DNA of 64,000 nucleotides from Psococerastis gibbosa (GCA_963971405.1 OZ020491.1:31299019-31363018), one strand, 5' to 3'. Counted from the stretch's first letter, positions 22,447-33,967 are shown. Notes: a model not told the origin generated them from the sequence alone. Numbers and translations are program-made.

Positions 22447-23325
22447 AGAACCGGTCCGAGTTTATTCGAGCATGCTTTCCAATTTATCAAAATTAGCAGA
22501 TAGAGAAAATGAATAATTTCATGGTAAATAATTATCCTATAGTTACATTTCCGATATTTTTTTTTTTTTTGGGGGGGGGGGGTTGTAGCACCTGATGTCA
22601 CTGGAGATGAGTTAAATTCTAGATAGGTCAGACCAACACAATACCACACAGCAATAATGGCAGGGCACGCAATGCATTTAAGCGTAAATTTTCTATCATT
22701 TTTTCAAAAAACAAAATTTTTGCTCAAAACCAAATGGTTTTTTGGGAAAGCAACCTGTCCGGTTTCGTTAATCAATTTAACACCTAAAACATGCCTGAAG
22801 GTAGAAATAATCGATAGTAAGGTTTCGCAGAATAATTATTCTTTAATAATTTTTCATGGAAATTGAGTTATTTTTTTTATGTTTTTACCCCGAAAGCAAA
22901 CTATCAAGGGGCACGCGACCCCCTGCATTTTGTTAACATTAATAACGACTACAAGATATGTGAATTTAAAAGAAATCGTTGGAGCCGTCTTGGCGAAATC
23001 ATTTTTAGACGTTTTTTTTTTAGTTTTTTGAGAATGAACCCCCCCCCCCCCAAATTGAGTTAGCCCGAAATAAAAAAAACTGTCTCGAGGCATGATTTGT
23101 GTGAACCTACATGAAAATTTCTTCAAAATCGGCCGAATAGTTTACGCGGAAATCGATGAACAGACAGACAGACATACAGACAGACAGACAGAGCGACAGA
23201 CAGACATTTCGTAAAAACCACTTTTTTGGGTTCCTGGGACCTCAAAACGTGTAAATCCGTTGAAATCTCGGAATCGAAAATTTCAACCATCACAGAGCTT
23301 TCCTTAGACTACGTATAAATATCAC
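22447..23325 (+). repeat. Family D, near full length
   Basis: Plus-strand copy of about 880 bp with every block: the AACCGGTCCGAG start, T and G runs (22,557-22,582), TTTAAGCGTAAATTTTC, CAACCTGTCCGGTTTCG, AAAGAAATCGTTGGAGCCG, a C run (23,040-23,050), a CAGA microsatellite (23,160-23,208) and the terminal ACGTATAAAT. The next copy abuts it in reverse. Confidence 0.85.
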
Positions 23326-24110
23326 ACCTCGGGACGATTTTTTTTATTTTGGGCTAACTCAATTTGGGGGGGTTTTATTCTCAAAAAACTCCAAAAAAAC
23401 GTCTAAAAAAATTATTTCTCAAAAACGGCTCCAACGATTTCTTTTAAGTTCACAAATGTTGTAGCCCTTATTAATGTTAATAAAATGTGGGGGGTTGCTT
23501 GCCCCTTGATTGTTTGCTTCGGGGGGTAAAAAAATAAAAATATCTAAATTTTAATGAAAAATGACTAAAAAAAATAAAACATTTCTGCTAAACCTTTCTA
23601 TCGATGATTTCTACCTTCAGGCATGTTTTAGGTGTTAAAAAGAGTAAAGAAAACCGGAAAGGCTGCTTTCCCAAAAAAGTATTTTTTTTTTTGGGCAAAA
23701 AAATGTTTTTTTTTTAAAAATGATAGAAAATTCATGGTCAAATGCATTGCGTGCCCTGCCATTATTCCTGTGGGGTAATGTGTTGTCTGACCGGTCTAGA
23801 ATATGCAATGCCATCGATTAATTCAGTGTTTTGGGATAGGTGATATCCTAGGCGATTGCCAGAGGGGGTCTTTGGGTTCCGGACCCCCCCCCCCTTCCCA
23901 AATGGTTACAGCGTGCACTAGATAGAATGGAGTTTTATAGATTTCTAAATTTATTGAGGTTACCTCACCTCCAGTGACGTCAGGTGAACCCCCCCGAGAT
24001 ATGCGAAATTAAACCAAAAGAAAATTATTTACCATGAAATTACATATTTTCTCTATCTACTAAGTAGTTGATAAATGGGAAAGCATGTTCGAGTAGTGTC
24101 GGACCGGTTC
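23326..24110 (-). repeat. Family D, reversed, with an inserted C-type fragment
   Basis: Reverse-strand blocks from CACACCTCGGGACG to the reverse of AACCGGTCCGA near 24,105. Sequence at about 23,810-23,960, containing GGTTCCGGACCCCCC and a C run, interrupts the copy and belongs to the C-type repeat. Together with the preceding copy it forms a large imperfect inverted repeat centred near 23,325. Confidence 0.75.
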
Positions 24111-24228
24111 TTTTTGAATTGTTATTACTTACAATAGAATTATTTGGTTGCATATTTGTATATATATATTTTTTGGTTTAACTCATAATTGCTAAAAATC
24201 TGTTGGTAATTGAAAGGTGATGTAATGA

Positions 24229-24366
24229 GTGGATGGCCATGCTTCGGAGGGCATGTGAAGCAGGCGGTCCTGGGCCTTCCTAGTTGAGTGTAAGAGAGGG
24301 CTTTATAGCCCTAACTCCGCTAGGTTGGTTTAGTCATAGAAACAACAACAAAAGTCTTTATTTATT
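24229..24366 (+). mobile_element. SINE, second copy, head missing
   Basis: Matches the 3' half of the SINE at 5,931-6,162 in reverse orientation (GGCCATGCTTCGGAGGGCA, then GGGCTTTATAGCCCTAACTC) and ends in an A-rich tail running into TTTATT. The pol III boxes are absent, so it is a truncated insertion. Confidence 0.65.
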
Positions 24367-24950
24367 GCTCTCCAATTTATACGTATTACCTATATAAGGA
24401 AAGCTTTGTCATGGTCGAAATTTTCGATTCCGAGATTTCAACAGATTTACACGTTTTGTGGTCCCAGGAACCCAAAAAAGTGGTTTTTACAAAATGTCTG
24501 TCTATCGCGCTGTCCGCCTGTCTGCCACTCTGTCTGTTCATCGATTTCTGGGCAAACTACTCGGTTAATTTAAAAGAAATTTAGCATGTAGGTTCACAAA
24601 AATCATACCTCGTGACCGTTTTTTTCTATCATCTTTTAATAAAATAATTTTTTGCACAAAAATAAATATTTTTTGGGAAAGCAACCGGTCCGGTTTCGTT
24701 ACTCAATTTAACACCTTAAACATGTCTGAAAGTAGAAATCATCGAAAATTATTTGTTGTAGTCATTTTTCCTTAATTTTTTTTTCTTTATTTTTTACCCC
24801 CAGAAGCAAACTATCTTGCGGCAAGCGACCTCCCGCATTTTATTAACATTAATATTGACTACAATATATATGAATTTAAAAGAAATTGTTGGAGCCGCTT
24901 TTGAGAAATAATTTTTTTAAACGTTTTTTTTTAGTTTTTTGAGAAAGACT
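24367..24950. repeat. Two family D fragments in opposite orientation
   Basis: 24,367-24,620 is the terminal block reversed, including a degenerate GTCT microsatellite. 24,625-24,950 is the middle blocks on the plus strand (CAACCGGTCCGGTTTCG and a variant of the AAAGAAATTGTTGGAGCCG block). The junction at 24,620 joins non-adjacent parts of the family. Confidence 0.7.
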
Positions 24951-25241
24951 GCGGGCAAACTTACAAATTTAGAAAAAATTGAAAACAAAAATGATCAATT
25001 GTTGAAAACCAGTGGAATGTGGTGTAAAAATAAATAAGGCATCATTGAAGATTTTCCGTCAATGACAAAATCAAATTTGAAGTATAATTGACCACTGGAA
25101 TAGCCGCCTTAGCATTATTCCAATTTGAATTTGAAAAATTTTACAGTAGATCCATTAAGTCTAATTAAATCATCTGCAATTCTAAAATCAGCTATTGTTG
25201 GAAAGCCTATGCTGAGCAGAAGTACAATGCTAGGTCAAATA

Positions 25242-26250
25242 AAGGAACCGGTCCGAGTTTACTCGAACATGCTTTCCAATTTATCAACATTAGTAGATAG
25301 CGAAAATGAGTAATTTCATGGTAAATGATTTTCCAGTTGTTAAATTTCCGATATCTCGGGGGGGGGGGGGGGGGTTGTCCACCTGACGTCACTGGAAGTG
25401 AGATAAATTCTAGATAGGTCAGACCAACACATTAATTACCACACAGCAATAATGGCAGGACACGCAAGGCATTTGAGCGCGAATTTTCTATCATTTTTGC
25501 AAAAAATAATTTTTTGTGCAAAATCAAATTTTTTCTGGGAGAGCAACCTATCCGGTTTAGTTACTCAATTTAACACCTAAAACATGCCTGAAGGTAGAAA
25601 TCATCGATAGAAAGGTTTCGCAGAAAAATTATTTTTTAGCCATTTCTCATTAAAATTTAGTTATTTTTATTTTTTTACCCCCAGAAGCAAACTTTCAAGG
25701 GGCAAGTGACCCCCCGCAATTTGTCAGCATTAACAACAACTATAATATATGAGAATTTAAAAGAAATCGTTGGAGCCGTTTTTGTGAAATAATTTTTTTA
25801 GACGTTTTTTGAGAATAAAACCCCCCAAATTGAATTGGCCCAAAATAAAAAAAGATCCCGAGGTATGATTTTTGTAACCTACATGCTAAATTTCATCAAT
25901 ATCGACCGCTTAGTTTGCCCGGAAATCGATGCACAGGCAGACAGACAGACAGACAGACAGACATTTCGTAAAAACCACTTTTTTTGGTTCCTGCAGTATG
26001 ACCGAGGCGTTTATAATACCGGGGTTAAATAAATACCCTGGGATTATAACTGTAAACAAACAAATTTTGAATAGCACTTTCCATTATAAAATTTCTTGTT
26101 TACCAGTGGATTAAATAAATACCGGTCTTATAAACGCCCCGATCAGGCTGCTGGGACCTGACAACGTGTAAATCCGTTGAAATCTCGGAATCGAAAATTT
26201 CGACCATCACAAAGCTTTCCTTTTACTACGTATAAATTGGAAAGCAATAA
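25242..26250 (+). repeat. Family D, longest copy, carrying a B element
   Basis: Runs from AACCGGTCCGAGTTTACTCG at about 25,246 to ACGTATAAATTGGAAAGC at about 26,229-26,246. The G run is at 25,359-25,374 and the CAGA microsatellite at 25,937-25,962. A B-type foldback (about 25,993-26,148) sits between the TTCCTGCAG border and the terminal block, the same place as in the 3.2-3.7 kb copy but inverted. Confidence 0.85.
25993..26148. mobile_element. Foldback MITE, family B, copy 3
   Basis: TGACCGAGGCGTTTATAATA on the left, complement of TGATCGGGGCGTTTATAAGA on the right, with the shared interior reversed relative to 3,453-3,600 (AATTTTGAATAGCACTTTCC here on the plus strand). Confidence 0.75.
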
Positions 26251-26840
26251 TATATATACAGTATATACCACTGGCCATTATTAAAGTAGGCAGCCAATTG
26301 AAGGGGCAGGAAGAAATTGAGAGTATTGCATAGTGAGGGTTTTTAGACCGTCCCTGGTAAAGATGTGACGAGTTGGACCCTGACGAATTGCACAATGGGC
26401 TGACACCAGCGGGACGTCCGACCTTTTTTCTAGTTTGTAGGTTTTTCACCAGAAAAGCCTGTTTGCAATATTTGACCGTCGTGACCATTCTATAGTGTTA
26501 TATATTCAATGGCCATGTATAGTGCCAGACACTAACCAACCAATGTTCAATTTAAGCTTGTCTTTACAGGCAAGGTTTACGGGACGTGCTTGGGCAACTC
26601 TCGCTCCATGGGTCCATGTCGTTGACCTTGTGGAATTACACTGAGTTACTGCGCAGTTGTTGCCCATTCGCTGTGAATGTTGCGCTGCTTCAACTTCCAA
26701 CATTGCAGTCGACGGGGCAGTCTGAAGTGATTACTTTGCTTCAATGCTTCGGCCGCCATCTTGTTTGTCTTGTTGGACACAGTTGCTGCCAGCGTGGATG
26801 TTTTCAACTTTTTACATGTTCTGAAGGTTGGTTTTTAATT
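26251..26840. other. Intergenic, no feature recognised
   Basis: More GC-rich than its surroundings (26,560-26,800). Frames of 65-94 codons occur on both strands without homology I can name or matching splice signals. A host exon is possible but unsupported. Confidence 0.4.
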
Positions 26841-26844
26841 TCTT

Positions 26845-28075
26845 TTTATTGTTTAGGCTACAGTATGTAGTGGTTGGAGAAAAAAAATAGATATGTTGAA
26901 CGCTTAGGCCTACACTTCCTTCCATTTTGATATAAATCGTTGATGCCTCCACCTTAGGGTGCGTAAGAATTTCAATTATCCGAATCAAATGGGACTAAGT
27001 TCTGAAAGTTTTTTTTAAAAATTTCTTATAGGTTAGGATACAGTCTGTAGTAGTTTAAAAAAAATTGATATACGATTATGCTTATTTTGATATTAAATCG
27101 TTGATCCCTCCACCATATGGTGCATTGGAACTTCAATTTCCGAAATAAATAGGACTTTACAAGGTTGGTTTCTAATTTCCTTTTATTGTATAGGCTACAG
27201 TATGTAATAGTTAAAAAAAAAAAGATGTACGCTTATGCTTACGTACATTTTGATATTAAATCGTTGATCCCTCCACCATATGTTGCATAAGAATTTCAAT
27301 TATCCGAATCAAATGGGACTAAGTTCTGAAAGTTTTTTTTTAACATTTCTTAAAGGTTAGGATACAGTCTGTAGTAGTTTAAAAAAATAGATATACGGTT
27401 ATGCTTACTTACATTTTGATATTAAATCGTTGATCCCTCCACCATATGGCGCATTGGAACTTCAATTTCCGAAATAAATAGGACTTTACAAGGTTTGTTT
27501 CTAATTTCCTTTTATTGTATAGGCTACAGTATGTAATAGTTAAAAAAAAGATGTACGCTTATGCTTACGTACATTTTGATATTAAATCGTTGATCCCTCC
27601 ACCATATGGTGCATTGGAACTTCAATTTCCCAAATAAATAGGACTGTAAAAGGTTGGTTTCTAATTTCCTTTTATTATATAGTATGTATAGTATGTAGTA
27701 ATTAAAAAAAAGATGTACGCTTATGCTTACGTACATTTTGATATTAAATTGTTGATCCCTCCACCATATGGTGCATAAGAATTTCAATTATCCGAATCAA
27801 ATGGGACTAAGTTCTGAAAGTTTTTTATTTTTATTTATTATTATAGTATAGGCTACAGTATGTAGTAGCTAAAAAAAATTGATTTTGTACGCTTATACTT
27901 CCTTCCATTCTGATATAAATCGTTGATCCCTCCACCATATGGTCGGAGACGTTTCGTAACTCGACACAAATACCTATTATCGACGTTACAATACGTTATC
28001 ATCGTTACTTAGTGATACGACTGAAGAGGTTAACACCGGAGGATGCATTCATTAAATTGTTTGTACACGTTTAAC

Positions 28076-28125
<50 letters not shown>

Positions 28126-28345
28126 GAATCAAATGGGACTAACTTCAGAAAGTTTGGTTATTTTTTATATTTCTTATTATAGTATAGGCTGCAGTACTTA
28201 TATTGGCGTGGTAAAAAAAAAGTAGTTTAGACTTGGTACGCCTATAGTTTCTTCCATTTTGATTTAAATCGTTTATCCCTCCACCATATGGTGCATTGGA
28301 ACTTGCAATTGTCTGAGACATAAATAATGAGATTACTCGTGACTT
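26845..28345. repeat. Satellite-like tandem array with dimeric units
   Basis: About nine units of roughly 165 bp. Each has a core TTGATCCCTCCACCATATGG, a T-rich stretch and a TAGGCTACAGTATGTA-like border. Units alternate between type A (CAATTATCCGAATCAAATGG) and type B (TTCCGAAATAAATAGGACTT), giving a dimer of about 330 bp over much of 26.9-27.8 kb. The array is interrupted at 27,944-28,122. The frames inside it are repeat shadows. Confidence 0.85.
27944..28122 (+). mobile_element. Short poly(A)-tailed insertion in the satellite
   Basis: About 135 bp of unique sequence followed by 42-43 A's (28,080-28,122) interrupts a satellite unit, with array sequence resuming at TCCGAATCAAATGG. The tail shows retroposition. 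I see no pol III boxes and recognise no parent RNA. About 20-30 bp of the interrupted unit appear to be missing at the junction, so a target duplication cannot be read. Confidence 0.55.
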
Positions 28346-28361
28346 CGTGGTATTTCATTTT

Positions 28362-28430
28362 AATAAACAAAAAATAACAAAAACTTAGAGTTTTAGAAAA
28401 ACTCTAAGTTTTTGTTATTTTTTGTTTATT
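28362..28430. repeat. Perfect 33-bp-arm palindrome with 3-nt loop
   Basis: The left arm 28,362-28,394 and right arm 28,398-28,430 are exact reverse complements separated by AGA. The phrase GTCTGAGAC occurs both upstream (about 28,312) and directly after (28,431), so the palindrome could be a fold-back duplication formed by template switching at the edge of the satellite. No coding content. Confidence 0.9.
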
Positions 28431-28553
28431 GTCTGAGACTAATAACACCTGACACCATTGAGAAAATCGAATAATGGTTAGGGGTTTTATAAAAGACGGG
28501 TGTAATTTTGAGGATTTTGACATCGAAAGAGACGAGTTTGGCATTGCTGGATA

Positions 28554-28584
<31 letters not shown>

Positions 28585-29226
28585 GTTGGGGTACAGGTGT
28601 TACCTGTGTGCACTTAAGCCTATTGGCCTATTGTGCCCCCTACAACAAAGTATCTACATCACTTTCTCGAGGCCTATCTCCCTCACGAGAGCCAGGATCT
28701 TGAGGGGATTCAGAAGTGTTAGGTCTTTTACATGTAACTGCAAGCTTTCCGAGCATGCTGCTCTTCTTCGTGCGATTGCATCGCATCGCATCGCAGGTCC
28801 TCCGCACCTTCATTGCAGAATCTGCAAGACTATAGTTGTCTCCCTAAGAGACTCCAGATATTTAACCCCAGGACCAAAGACGCCAAGGCCTGTTCTTGGT
28901 TTGGTACTTCCTAGCCTAGAGCCATCAGTATACCACTTGATTGTGTGACTATTGAGAATTCCTGCTGATTCGCAGCATTCTTTCATTGTCCCTAATATAG
29001 TTTCGAATTCCCTCCTAAAACAGTATTTTGGATGGATTCTATCGCTTGGCATATCCAGGCAGTGGTCAGACGTAGTCAGAGAGGCTGAGTCTCTCTTAAT
29101 TGCCCTTCCACTCCTAGTAATGCCATTTCTGCAGAAGTTTCCACTGCAACATGGAGGGGTGGGAAGTCCAGTACTATCTCCATTGCTGCAGTGGGACAGG
29201 ATTACATAGCCCCTGTAAAGCATCAT
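28554..29226 (-). mobile_element. LINE copy, 3' part, internally deleted
   Basis: On the minus strand the frame 28,810-29,226 contains the start of an RNase H domain (IKWYTDGSRLGSTKPRTGLG). Further downstream come a scrambled CRICK/CDAIAR-like remnant of the C-terminal knuckle, a 3' UTR very similar to that at 6,594-6,672, and a poly(A) tail (T's at 28,554-28,578). About 100 codons between RNase H and the knuckle are missing. It is the same family as 6,368-6,702, in opposite orientation. Confidence 0.8.
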
Positions 29227-29334
29227 GTTAGAGAATACGGGCTTCTGAATGTAGCCATAATTTGGATTATTCAGAGAAAAATTCTCATGTGGTTTGATTT
29301 TGCCATGTCCATGAAGCCATGACCAATGATATGG

Positions 29335-29952
29335 TTACAGCAGGAAATTGCTGGATAAGGAAAGGTGCTTAAGGCGGGAAACCAACTCGAATGAGTTTTT
29401 GACGCTGTGGCGGGGTGTGAAGTTTGATAGCTCGCGAATGTGTTTGTTGAGAAAACTAGCTACTTTGCTGGCTGGGGCATTGTAATACGAAACTACTGGG
29501 CGGATAGGTTGATTGGGTTTATGAAGTTTAACTAGACCAAAAAATGAAGGAGCTACGGGGTTCATGTTGGTAAATTTATAGGCTATATCTTGAGGTATCG
29601 TATTAGAGCTTTGTTTAATGGCTTTTTTGGTTGCTTTTTGGAATTTGTTTATGGGGTCTACTTTAAGTTTTACGAATGTGGATTCGTCAGAAATTAGGTC
29701 TAAGACTTCAGAAACATAATCTTGGGTAGGTAAAATGACAATAGAATTTCCTTTATCCGCCTTGGTGAGTGTAAGGTTATCTTGGGCTAGTTTCTTTTTT
29801 ATAGATTTAGTGTTATCGTTTTTTTGTGTAAGTTTGACGTTTTTCAGAATATCTGCTGCTATGTGTTTTTCATTATTATGGTTTTTTAGGCTAAATTCAG
29901 TGTCTGACATAAGTTGGTGAACGTTTTTTTGTTTAGACCTATATCGGGGCAA
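29335..29952 (-). pseudogene. Penelope-like reverse transcriptase, N-terminal part
   Basis: A 205-codon open frame with the hallmarks of the fingers of Penelope-like element RT: TLTKADKGNSIVILPTQDYV, then FFGLVKLHKPNQPIRPVVS and NAPASKVASFLNKHI. The palm motif with the catalytic YxDD and the GIY-YIG endonuclease are missing: the frame ends at 29,335 and the next sequence is LINE. So it is a fragment and not active by itself. The segment at 31,240-31,590 could be the upstream part of the same element, but about 1.3 kb separates them. Confidence 0.8.
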
Positions 29953-31239
29953 TACTTGAGGCCCTTGTTGAGAAGTTCCATTTCTTTTGTGTTGAAAATC
30001 GTGTTAGATAAGTTGACGGTACGAGGATAGAATTTATGTGTTGTGATGGGTAGTGTAGTGAGTGTCTGCGCTGAAGGCTGTTATAATATCTTTCTTTTCT
30101 TTCTTGTTCTCAATCCTTCTCATAAAGGCCTCCTCTCAATATACACTAGTAACTGGTACCAGTCCCTTCTTGACGGATGGAATGTAATGCCCAGACTAAC
30201 TCTTTAAGCCACTAAGGGGTCAGTCACCAGCGTGCATGAGTAGAATACATTTTACTAGAGATCTAAGGAGCTAGCTACAAATTTAATGAGGCCAGATATT
30301 ACCTCACACAATAAGCAGCTGAAATCTCCTCTACCCTAGACAAAATACACTCTATCTCTTCTCAGGGGTTTCTTTTCAAATAAAACCAACTATTTTACCC
30401 AGGTAAATGAAAATAAATCATGTAATGTAGGAAAATAACCTACTAAACAAAATCAACAGTAACCAAGTGAGAAACATTATTTACGTAACTGCTGTAAAAA
30501 GTGTAAATAGAGAGTGCCATCTCTGGTAGTCCTAAAATGTCTCAGATCAGCAATGGGTAGAAAGCGCCAAGGGTTAAGCTATTAGAATTAAGCCTGAGAA
30601 AAGATGGCCAACCAGTGTAGGTAAACGCTAACCTACATGTCGAAAACAGGACTACAATGACTACTAGAGACAGCCCTCCCAACAAATCTTAATCAATTAA
30701 AAATTCAAGAAATAAATACTATAGTAGATACTGTATATAGATGAATTGAAAACTTGAAACAAGCGGATAGATCCTACCTTCCTTGTTGCAAAAATAATTG
30801 ATGATAGGTTAGCGAATCGATATCACTCTCTTACAAAGCCAATTCCTTCCCCGGTGTTCAGGGCCGCTCCAAGTCCCATGGTTTTGTCAGTGTAAGGGTA
30901 CTTCATCTCTCATCCCTCTTGGCCCCGGTAAGGCCTTAAAAGCTCTCAGCCTTCAATCATTTCTTTTCAAAACTCCAAATCAAAACAACATCTCATATGT
31001 GGCCATTTTCTCCTGCTCTCTCCTGTTCTGACTTGTTTCTTCCTATGGTTCCCTTGATTTTTGTAGATGGCAGCACCTTCCGGCCACTCTTGATTTTTCT
31101 GCCTTATTTTCAATACATTACAAGGCGTGAGGCCATGACCTACCCCAGTCTGCATCGATCGATGAAGGGGGTTAGACCGGGAACTCACGTTCCTCTCGCG
31201 CATCTGATGTTTCGTGTCGCGATGTGATGTGTGATGTAT
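29953..31239. other. Intergenic between PLE fragments
   Basis: No recognisable gene or repeat. Mixed composition, no long frame. Could be an insertion separating two parts of a Penelope-like element. Confidence 0.4.
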
Positions 31240-31590
31240 TCAGTTGGATTTGTTATTTTGGATTTGACTCAGTTCTTTTATTTTTTTATTTAGTGTTGTG
31301 GGTTTTTTGTAAGTGATGCCACTAATTTTTGTGTATATTTGATCTTGGAAGGTGGTCCATTCTAAAAAGTGAAGTTTGCAAGATAATTCTGAATGTAAAC
31401 CTAAGCTTATGCTGTCTCTGATTTTGAACCATTTCTTGACTACTTCTGCTAGCCAGACTTTCTGGGCGAAGTTCATGCGTTGGTCACCCATCATTGAAGT
31501 CATCAACTGAAATCCCTTGTCGACTCGACATGCGAGTCGCAATGCAACATGTCGCAATGCGACTTGAGTAGCGTCGGATACCAGTAGCAC
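31240..31590 (-). pseudogene. Possible Penelope-like N-terminal region
   Basis: A 116-codon minus-strand frame. Its last 70 codons (VKKWFKIRDSISLGLHSELS, then a Lys-rich KKPTTLNKKIKELSQ) have the helical, basic character of PLE N-termini and lie upstream of the RT fragment on the same strand. The first part of the frame differs in composition and may be unrelated. I do not recognise a defined domain. Confidence 0.25.
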
Positions 31591-31599
31591 CGTGTGTGG

Positions 31600-32560
31600 T
31601 ATCCCATTGAATTACACAGTCTGCGACGCAGTGTACTGACTTGTGATTCGCGTCACATTTGCGTTGCATTTGAGTATCCCCGTGTGTAGACGGCCGAAGT
31701 GTGCTGCGATTCGCCCGTGAATCTCGACTAAAAGACTTTTAACGGGACAATATTTGGTACTCTTTGGACTGTCAGCGGTTGCTGACCTCACGGACATTCT
31801 TTCCTTTCGTGTACGAGACAGAGATTCCTAGTATTCCACTCACTTGACGCCACCCTGAGGTTGAGGAAGTCTTCGGTCTGTTCCCTGTGGTGAAAGGATT
31901 TGCCGCTAGATGTTTCCACTTAGCGTTGCCTGACGATAATGCTGACAAAAATAGCACGTGTGTATCAAATGAAATATTTATTTTATTATTTCAGATTATC
32001 ACGTCTGTCAGGACATGCGTGATTGGCAGGGGCCAGTCGCGAGACTTCGTGTCGACTCCGTGGGTCGAGGGTTTGACGACTACTAATGCTGACGTCTATA
32101 GCTGATTTCACGTGAATATTACTTCGATGGACAATCATCTGTTGTGAATATTGACGTCGATGGACGTATCGGTGAGCGTCGCTAGTGTAATAAATCATTT
32201 TTTTGTCCATAAGACAAGTACAGCCTTAAAACGGCTTATGTGCCTATCATCAAATGAAGTCCAATATTGATGAAGACGTTAATTAGTAATTTTTAGAGTA
32301 TAAGTTATAATAAATGTAGCCTATATGCATTTAGGTTCAAGCAAAACGCGAAAAATAAGTTAAATTATTAATGGAACTGACATAAGTAATGAAGAGCTGT
32401 GAGATTGCGCTAGACAGTTATGTTGTGATTCGAAAAGTCTGACTAAGCAGTATATGTATAAAAGCTTACACATTTAAAATGGGGTATGAACTCATATCTC
32501 CCAACATTGAAAAATGGATGACACGAGGTTCAATGAATGGTTTGGAAAGACATGGTTGAG
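31600..32560. other. Intergenic, no feature recognised
   Basis: Slightly GC-richer, CpG-containing DNA with short frames on both strands, none with homology I can state. It could include host regulatory sequence. Confidence 0.4.
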
Positions 32561-32857
32561 CTATGCCGTAGGGATGTCATCCGCCGGTAGCTCCCATCCA
32601 TTCGGCCCATTTTCCGCCGTCTCAAGCCCGTGAACTTTTCCTTCCCTGTGCATAATTCGTAGACCATACATCCCCTTCTTAATAATGTTTTCCATGGCTT
32701 CTGTCGTCAATATATCAGCATAAAATTGGGGTAGATAAGCCCAACAATTTTCTCCCCCATTTTCAATGATAATACGGGTTCTCTCTCCAAATTTGGAGTG
32801 AGATATTCGTTCCATGTGTAACATGGGATAGATTTTCCACATCTCTAACTGAGCCAA
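32561..32857 (-). CDS. Unknown small protein exon, tandemly duplicated
   Basis: A 98-codon frame with the central segment SKFGERTRIIIENGGENCWA then YLPQFYADILT, and a C-terminal part with MYGLRIMHREGKVHGLETAE. Beta-strand-like and charged, it could be a small nucleic-acid-binding fold, but I do not recognise it with certainty. The first part (about 32,677-32,904) is repeated upstream on this strand at about 32,911-33,133 with the same frame open (ORF 32,901-33,128), nearly identical in sequence. The upstream copy lacks the C-terminal part. Frame conservation in two copies suggests coding DNA. Confidence 0.35.
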   Translation of the reverse strand: MAQLEMWKIYPMLHMERISHSKFGERTRIIIENGGENCWAYLPQFYADILTTEAMENIIKKGMYGLRIMHREGKVHGLETAENGPNGWELPADDIPTA

Positions 32858-33133
32858 AGGTACAATCTTACAAAAATGAAACCTTTGCTCTCCAACATCT
32901 TCACAATAATATCTTAATAATGTTTTCCATGACTTCTGTCGTCAATATGTCAGCATAAAATTGGGGTAGATAAGCCCAACAATTTTCTCCCCCATTTTCA
33001 ATGATAATACGGGTTCTCTCTCCAAATTTGGAGTGAGATATTCGTTCAATGTGTAACATGGGATAGATTTTCCACATCCAATTGAGCCAAAGGTACAATC
33101 TTACAAAAATGAAACCTTTGCTCTCCAACAGCT
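32677..33133. repeat. Direct tandem duplication of about 230 bp
   Basis: Two nearly identical units (32,677-32,904 and 32,911-33,133) run from AATGTTTTCCATG to AACCTTTGCTCTCCAACA. They differ at a few positions, so the duplication is fairly young. Confidence 0.85.
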
Positions 33134-33159
33134 AGAAGCGAGAAACGGAATGAAAACAT

Positions 33160-33480
33160 CAACCCAGTTATTATCATCAACCGAGCTATTCTTATCTTAA
33201 AGCAGTAGTTTATTATTAGGAAAGTTGCTATCGAATTTTGACCTTTGACCCCTGGAAAAGGCACTAGGAATCTAACTATCAAACTTGAGTTAAGTTGTGA
33301 AAAAATCCGTAAGATGTCTCTGCATTCGCCTAAAGGTACTAGGAATGTAACTATCAATTTTTGACCTTGAACGGAGTTGCGAAAAATCCGCTAGATGTCT
33401 CTACAATCGCAAAAAGACGTTGGGCTTTAGACTATCAATTTGTGACCTTGAGAGTTAAAACGGTCTATGTCCATTTGTTT
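33160..33480. repeat. Imperfect minisatellite, units of about 85-90 bp
   Basis: Three to four degraded units share the phrases AACTATCAATTT, TTGACCTTGA and GATGTCTCT. No gene is seen in it or in the following AT-rich stretch to 33,880. Confidence 0.55.
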
Positions 33481-33967
33481 GGATAGTAGGAATCAGGAAG
33501 TAAAGAAAAAAGTGATGACGTCATAAACAATGTCTACTCTGTACATATCAGAAAAGGTAACCATAGGACGTATGTCTTTAGGTATGTATTAAAAACGGAC
33601 AATAAAAAAATTAAGAATGAGCAGGTATGCGGAAAAGTGAACTATGACGTTATAACCAAGCATTGAACTTGAAATAAGAATATGTATTAGGAGGCAATAT
33701 GAGCGGTAGTTAGCGCGCGGACGGTACTAGACCTGTCTGACGTAAGAGCGAGAGTGAATCACCACATGACTTGTTTCTTGAACCAGACACCCAAGGTAGG
33801 TACTATATTAAAGAATTGTACAGTATAAAGGTAGGAGGGAAGATCAAAGTAGAAACAGTAATACAATACAATAAATTTATATTTCAAAGTTAATATACAA
33901 GAATGTCAGTAATGCGTTAAGTACGTTGTTCAGTAAATAGCACAACAAAAAAAGAAAAGAAAAAAAA

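Noticed and set aside
23160-23208. CAGA/GTCT tandem runs as a possible CRISPR-like array
   Set aside because: A simple tetranucleotide microsatellite inside repeat D, present in most copies, with no spacers.
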